A model generated the notes under the pieces. It ran no database searches, had not been told where the DNA came from, and saw nothing but the letters and a program-made list of their open reading frames with translations. DNA of 64,000 nucleotides from Polytrichum commune (lineage: Eukaryota > Streptophyta > Polytrichopsida > Polytrichales > Polytrichaceae), in the NCBI GenBank assembly GCA_950295325.1, contig OX485807.1:42562440-42626439 (forward strand). The letters are read 5' to 3'. Positions 59,895 to 64,000 of the stretch are shown piece by piece. Position 1 is the first letter of the stretch. Each line of letters begins with the position of its first letter. A program made the translations under genes and the position numbers.

Positions 59895-61545
59895 GTTACT
59901 TGGATTTGCGAGATTGAAATGTTTGTGGGTTTGCAAATTCATCTCAAGAACCCATGATCAATCTTGAAAAGTTTTGAAGCTAATATAAAAAAACATATAA
60001 ATTATTAGAGCCCACTAACAATGAGCCATGAGAAGACCACATAGGTACCTTTGTCCCTTCCCCTCAATAATTTTGATTATTGAACCTAGAATGGTTAAAT
60101 AGTTTTAAGCATGTAGTCCAATTTCTTTTAAGTACATGTCTTTTTGGTGTCTAATCTCAGTGGGGTCATTGGCGAAAATCATAGAAACAATCTGTGATAA
60201 AAAAAGAAGGATTTAATATATTCATCGTAGATAAATTTTGCAAAAAATGTAGATATAATATAGGGGGTTTTTAAATAATGAAACATGTTTACATGTAAAA
60301 CACCATCACATATAATGGCCTCTTGTATCTGGTTAGTACATGTAAAATAGCGTGAAAACAATTATTAGGGGTAGCGGGTCTAGGGTAGGGTTGTGCTAGT
60401 GGATGAAAAGAGGTAATTTTCCGTTGTAATAAGAGAAATGTCCTTCATGAGAAAAAGTGTCCCTTATAGAACCAAAAAAAAAAGGGGGTGTAAGAAACAA
60501 ATGGACAACAGTTGGGCTCCGAGAAAGAAAAAAAATGGGGTATAGTCAAGAAAATTGGTTACTTGGGGTACAAGGAAAAAAAATGCAATATAAGTAAAAT
60601 AGTAATTTTTAAATGATTCCTCAAAAAATTATAAATATTGATAGGATGTATTAGAATACAAGCATTTACCTTTATTTTGAAAAATACCATACCTTTATTA
60701 TCTTTTATGCAAGGTCAATAGCCCCCTAAATAAATAAATCCTAAGCACACGTGTATGCAAGATATAAGAGGGAGTGAACCCCCCCGAGTGTCTGATTAAG
60801 ATAAGTAACTAAATTAGGCCCACCCACCTTAGTTTCATCCTTTAGATGATGGTGGGTGTCAATGTCAACTCCTTGAGGCCTAGTCAAACATATTTCAGTT
60901 TCCCACCGGTCAAACTCGAGTTTTTACATAATAGGTTGAAGTTTTTTGGTTTTATTTTCCATTTGCATTTTAAGTCCAACTAACAAAGTGAAGTTCTTTG
61001 AGAAGGCTTCTTCCAATGGATTTTGAACTTTTGAAAATTACATAGAATGTAAAATTCAATTGCTTTTTGAAGTCTATAAACAACGTTAAAGGTTTAATAT
61101 AAACAAGCTCATAATACACTTGAATCGAGGCTTTCAAATTTCATTTTATAATTCCTTAACTTATGTACACCAAACAAGCCATACAAGAATTGGAGCTTGT
61201 ATACATATACAACTTCATTTCATTTGTCAATGAATCTAAACTGGACAATTATAGCATCTAGAACCAAACTCTAAGGTAAAAGTGTTAGAAATAAAATATG
61301 CCTTAATTTCCGTGCATAAACTTGTATATTCAATACCTCTCAAAACTTGGTGAACGACACATTAGGTGATTTAGGAACATTGAAAGCTGAACAACATTTG
61401 AGCTTTCAATGTGAGAAAAAGATATCAAAGAAGACACGACCAAATGGTAGAAGCTTAGCAAGAAAAGGATTACAAACATTGAACCCAACTCAAAATATTA
61501 TCATTAGACAATAAATGTCAAAACATGCACTGCTAGATGGTAGAA
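59895..61545. other. AT-rich intergenic DNA; no gene seen
   Basis: Short relics of the dispersed TTAGATC/GGTGTCCA family occur near 60060-60140 and 60790-60850. No supported ORF. Confidence 0.5.
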
Positions 61546-61550
61546 GCTTA

Positions 61551-61659
61551 GGGTGAGTTTCCATGTAGGCCACTCGCCCACTACATTCTAGTGGAAATGT
61601 AAATTCCACCAAGTTCCATTGGAATCTAGTGGGTAGGCGGCCTACGCAGAACCTCACCC
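61551..61659. mobile_element. very short Tourist-like MITE, 109 bp
   Basis: TTA lies on both sides (61548-61550, 61660-61662). The left end GGGTGAGTTTCCATGTAGGCC is paired with the right end (reverse complement GGGTGAGGTTCTGCGTAGGCC), and most of the element can fold (CCCACTA with TAGTGGG). Confidence 0.8.
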
Positions 61660-61664
61660 TTACA

Positions 61665-63050
61665 AGAGCATGGTATAATAACTCTTAGAAGTCTACGAAG
61701 CCATTTTAAGGTCACATTAAGTGTATTTCTACATATTTCATACATATATCAAATGATGATTTTGAGAATACATTACAAAGTTTGTAATCACAATGAGCCG
61801 ATTTCATGCACGTACTAAGTTAGTGTTTTCTTAGAGCTTGCATGAGGAAGAAACATAATAAATTGCAAAGCTATATATACATACATATACTTCATATTTC
61901 TTGTATGGTTGAAATGAACATATGAAAATATGAAAATTCAATACCAAGTACAGAAACCTCTTCACAAATTTGCAACGCGTATGTGCTTGTTGTGTGAGTA
62001 ACATGGGTGCAAATTCAATTGCTAAACCGTACCTATACCATGGTGTACAAAAGCAATCTAAATATGCGTTCTAACTTATGCTCTTATTCTATTAAGTTTG
62101 CTAGTAATGTTGAGGACATTGACGACGTTGCCTAAGTCATTCAGTGTTCAGGCAAGCTAAGATCGTAGGAGAGACAAGTGTGCATCATATATTTAAACCT
62201 TGATAGAATGTTAGAAATTCTTGCTAAAATGTAAACAACCTGAACATTCATAGTTGCATTTCCAAAAATTACGAAGGAGACCTTCATGAATCCTATGTAG
62301 AATGACTACAACAAGCTCTCAGTCATTTTTTGACAAGTCAAATTTTAGCTACCAAGTGGATTTTAAAACAATCTTCGGGTTGTCATGAATATTCCTTTTG
62401 TTTAGGAACATTCGGTGGGCGTTCCCCCTCGATATCTCACTTTCAGCATGGCCACATTACACTTGCTCAAACTACTGAGAAGTTGAAGATTGGACAAGCT
62501 CTCAGAAAGTTGGAGCTTTAGATGACAGCTTGTGACTTAAATCCAAGACTTAAACTCCGAGTATTGCAAGTTTGAGCTTTCAACTCGAGCTCTAGTGTAA
62601 CCTTTGTGCACATCAACCACATGTGCTTACCTTGACAGGTTTGCAACTATCATTTGATTATCTGCTGTAAATATGTATTTAAATATGTACGTAACGTTTC
62701 TGTAGGAAGAGATTTTGCATCGGATGTACTCACAGGAATTGGTGACCTTGGCTAAACCGGAGATGGCAAAGAATCTGTTTATTTGAAGAATTGGAGTAAT
62801 AGCATATTTGTCACTTCCAATCTCAAATCAACCACTCTGTTTCAAATTTACACACTATTCTTTGTTTGATGCAAACATGACTCCAAAGATGTACACTACA
62901 TATTGCCATACATCAGTCGGCTAGTCCAAGAAGGATATTAATGCAACAGTGACATATATTGCTCAGCCTGTCTGTTTATTAATTTTGTAAGGTTCATTTG
63001 TGAAGGAAATGATATTTTCTTAACGTGATTGGTAGAGCTCAAAAAGCGAA
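61665..63050. other. no firm gene; one weak plus-strand ORF
   Basis: The ORF 62330-62521 (ISHFQHGHITLAQTTEKLKI near its end) reads like protein but has no domain or clear splice partner. Confidence 0.4.
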
Positions 63051-63059
63051 CAACTGCAC

Positions 63060-63266
63060 TTAAACAAGTATGCAATTACAAGTGATAAAAAGAGCTGATA
63101 TAATTATCTGGAATTTGAGTCTGTCATCTGGCATGGGAGTGTACCTGATCACCTGCAAGAATGTTGCATACCATCTTTCAATTTGAGGGCTTCCAAAAGC
63201 ACAAGCTCTCCTCAGCCCAACTGCACAAGACAAGCTCACCTCATCGAGGGTCATGCTTCTTGCCAT
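63060..63266 (-). CDS. possible exon of an unknown gene
   Basis: The frame starts MARSMTLDEVSLSCAVGLRR and includes ACAFGSPQIERWYATFLQ before a candidate donor (GTGATC). There is also an AG (CTTGTGCAG) just before GLRRACAF, so the true exon could be only the middle part. I recognise no family. Confidence 0.25.
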   Translation of the reverse strand: MARSMTLDEVSLSCAVGLRRACAFGSPQIERWYATFLQVIRYTPMPDDRLKFQIIISALFITCNCILV

Positions 63267-63386
63267 TAAGTTTTTGAAGAAAGGTCTTCATTAAACATCC
63301 AGTTCTTTAGATATCAAAGTGAACTGACCGAGCTCAAGCACTATATGGGTGTGGGGCATATGTCATCATTTCCTGGTGACCTTGCC

Positions 63387-63461
63387 ACTGCTATGCACTG
63401 CTTTGAGCCTTGCATAATATTGTCAGCAGTGCATAATATTATCAAAGCAGTGCATAGCAGT
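63387..63461. repeat. 20-bp perfect inverted repeat with 35-bp loop
   Basis: ACTGCTATGCACTGCTTTGA (63387-63406) is the exact reverse complement of 63442-63461. GCATAATATT repeats three times in and after the loop. Confidence 0.7.
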
Positions 63462-63469
63462 GCATAATA

Positions 63470-64000
63470 TTAATTCATCGTCAGCAGGTTCTGCGTTTGA
63501 GACGCTACTAGAATAACAATCTGAATTAATTTTGAATCATATAGAGGACTGTTGATTTTGAGATGAGAAAAAAAGGAAGGTTACAAACCTCAGTGGTGAC
63601 TTGATACATAAGATGAGAGCATCACATAAAGCTAAGTGCCACAACCAACAAAAGTGGTTAACTGCAAATTCACAGTGAATTTGCACTAAATAAGTCAGCC
63701 CAGAAAGTCAAAAGGGATGTTGAAAAAAAAACCAATGTAAAAATGTATGTAATCAGAGAAGGTGCACCAATGCTGCACAAGTCACACATGATCCTCAAGA
63801 TCACTCAAACATAATATTGTACACAAGGCTATATCTGACATGCTTGGTCGCAGGCTACATCCGAGGTCCATCAGCGTGCAATATTAGCCTTTCAATGGAT
63901 CAGGTCTACGATCAGAGCATTTTTAACTGTCAGAAATGTCCATGAACAATCAAGAAAGTAAAGCACTTTCAAACAAGAGTCACTGCTTGCACAAATCTAG
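63470..64000. other. right edge; nothing recognised
   Basis: No ORF over 60 residues and no terminal repeats seen. Confidence 0.5.

Noticed and set aside
63387-63461. Annotating the hairpin as a microRNA gene
   Set aside because: Perfect short stem, no typical mismatched precursor and no expression evidence.
1-64000. LTR retrotransposons
   Set aside because: No gag/pol ORFs, no paired long terminal repeats with TG..CA ends and no primer-binding site were found by eye.

Overview
The window is nuclear DNA of a land plant. Its genes have many introns with GT..AG borders, it carries plant-only transposon families (CACTA with TNP2 and Transposase_24 proteins, Tourist-like MITEs), and its recognisable proteins are plant types (a plant L-cysteine desulfhydrase-like enzyme, a PRCC homologue, a plant-type mitochondrial ribosomal protein). 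The style of the LRR protein and the mosaic of small transposons suggest a seed-free plant (lycophyte, fern or bryophyte) or a gymnosperm, but I cannot name the species. No tRNA, rRNA, CRISPR array or intact LTR retrotransposon was seen.

Layout. 0-0.4 kb: a possible last exon of an unknown gene. 2.3-5.5 kb: an LRR gene on the minus strand, followed by more than 1 kb of decayed LRR units. 6.0-12.8 kb: a 13-exon minus-strand gene. Its splice phases all agree and give an 848-residue protein with one membrane segment and a TPR-like region, of no family I can name. 12.8-20 kb: gene-poor repeats, including a 23-bp minisatellite that looks derived from a coding fragment. 20.3-24.0 kb: a complete three-exon L-cysteine desulfhydrase-like gene with a Tourist MITE just upstream. 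25-27.4 kb: a GC-rich gene for an Arg/Glu-rich protein, between degenerate minisatellites. 28.4-31.5 kb: a Mutator-like MITE, then truncated copies of two genes found elsewhere in the window. One copy is split by a 951-bp Tc1/mariner-like element whose empty site survives at 57.3 kb.

The centre (31.56-45.84 kb) is a three-level transposon nest, and every level has visible target-site duplications. A roughly 340-bp element with G-tract ends and an 8-bp TSD holds a 13.9-kb CACTA element with a 3-bp TSD. That element holds a 2.9-kb second CACTA element, also with a 3-bp TSD. The large element has a Transposase_24/tnpA-like gene on the minus strand and a TNP2 transposase on the plus strand. A SET-domain ORF lies just upstream of the TNP2 core. 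The small inner element has no visible transposase. It carries a gene that joins a C2H2 zinc finger to a 2-oxoglutarate/Fe(II) dioxygenase core. Two chromatin- or nucleic-acid-modifying type enzymes, a putative methyltransferase and a putative oxygenase, thus sit inside nested transposons. This is the most promising candidate here for an undescribed system.

45.8-48.8 kb continues a colinear degenerate copy of the 9.7-17.2 kb region. 52.0-54.6 kb holds a complete PRCC-family gene with a telo-box in its 5' leader and a TA-flanked MITE upstream. 57.2-58.7 kb holds a mitochondrial large-subunit ribosomal protein gene with a telo-box and G-box upstream. 59-64 kb is gene-poor apart from two Tourist-like MITEs and a short perfect hairpin. 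All gene models were built by hand from frame, splice borders and motifs; no database search was run.
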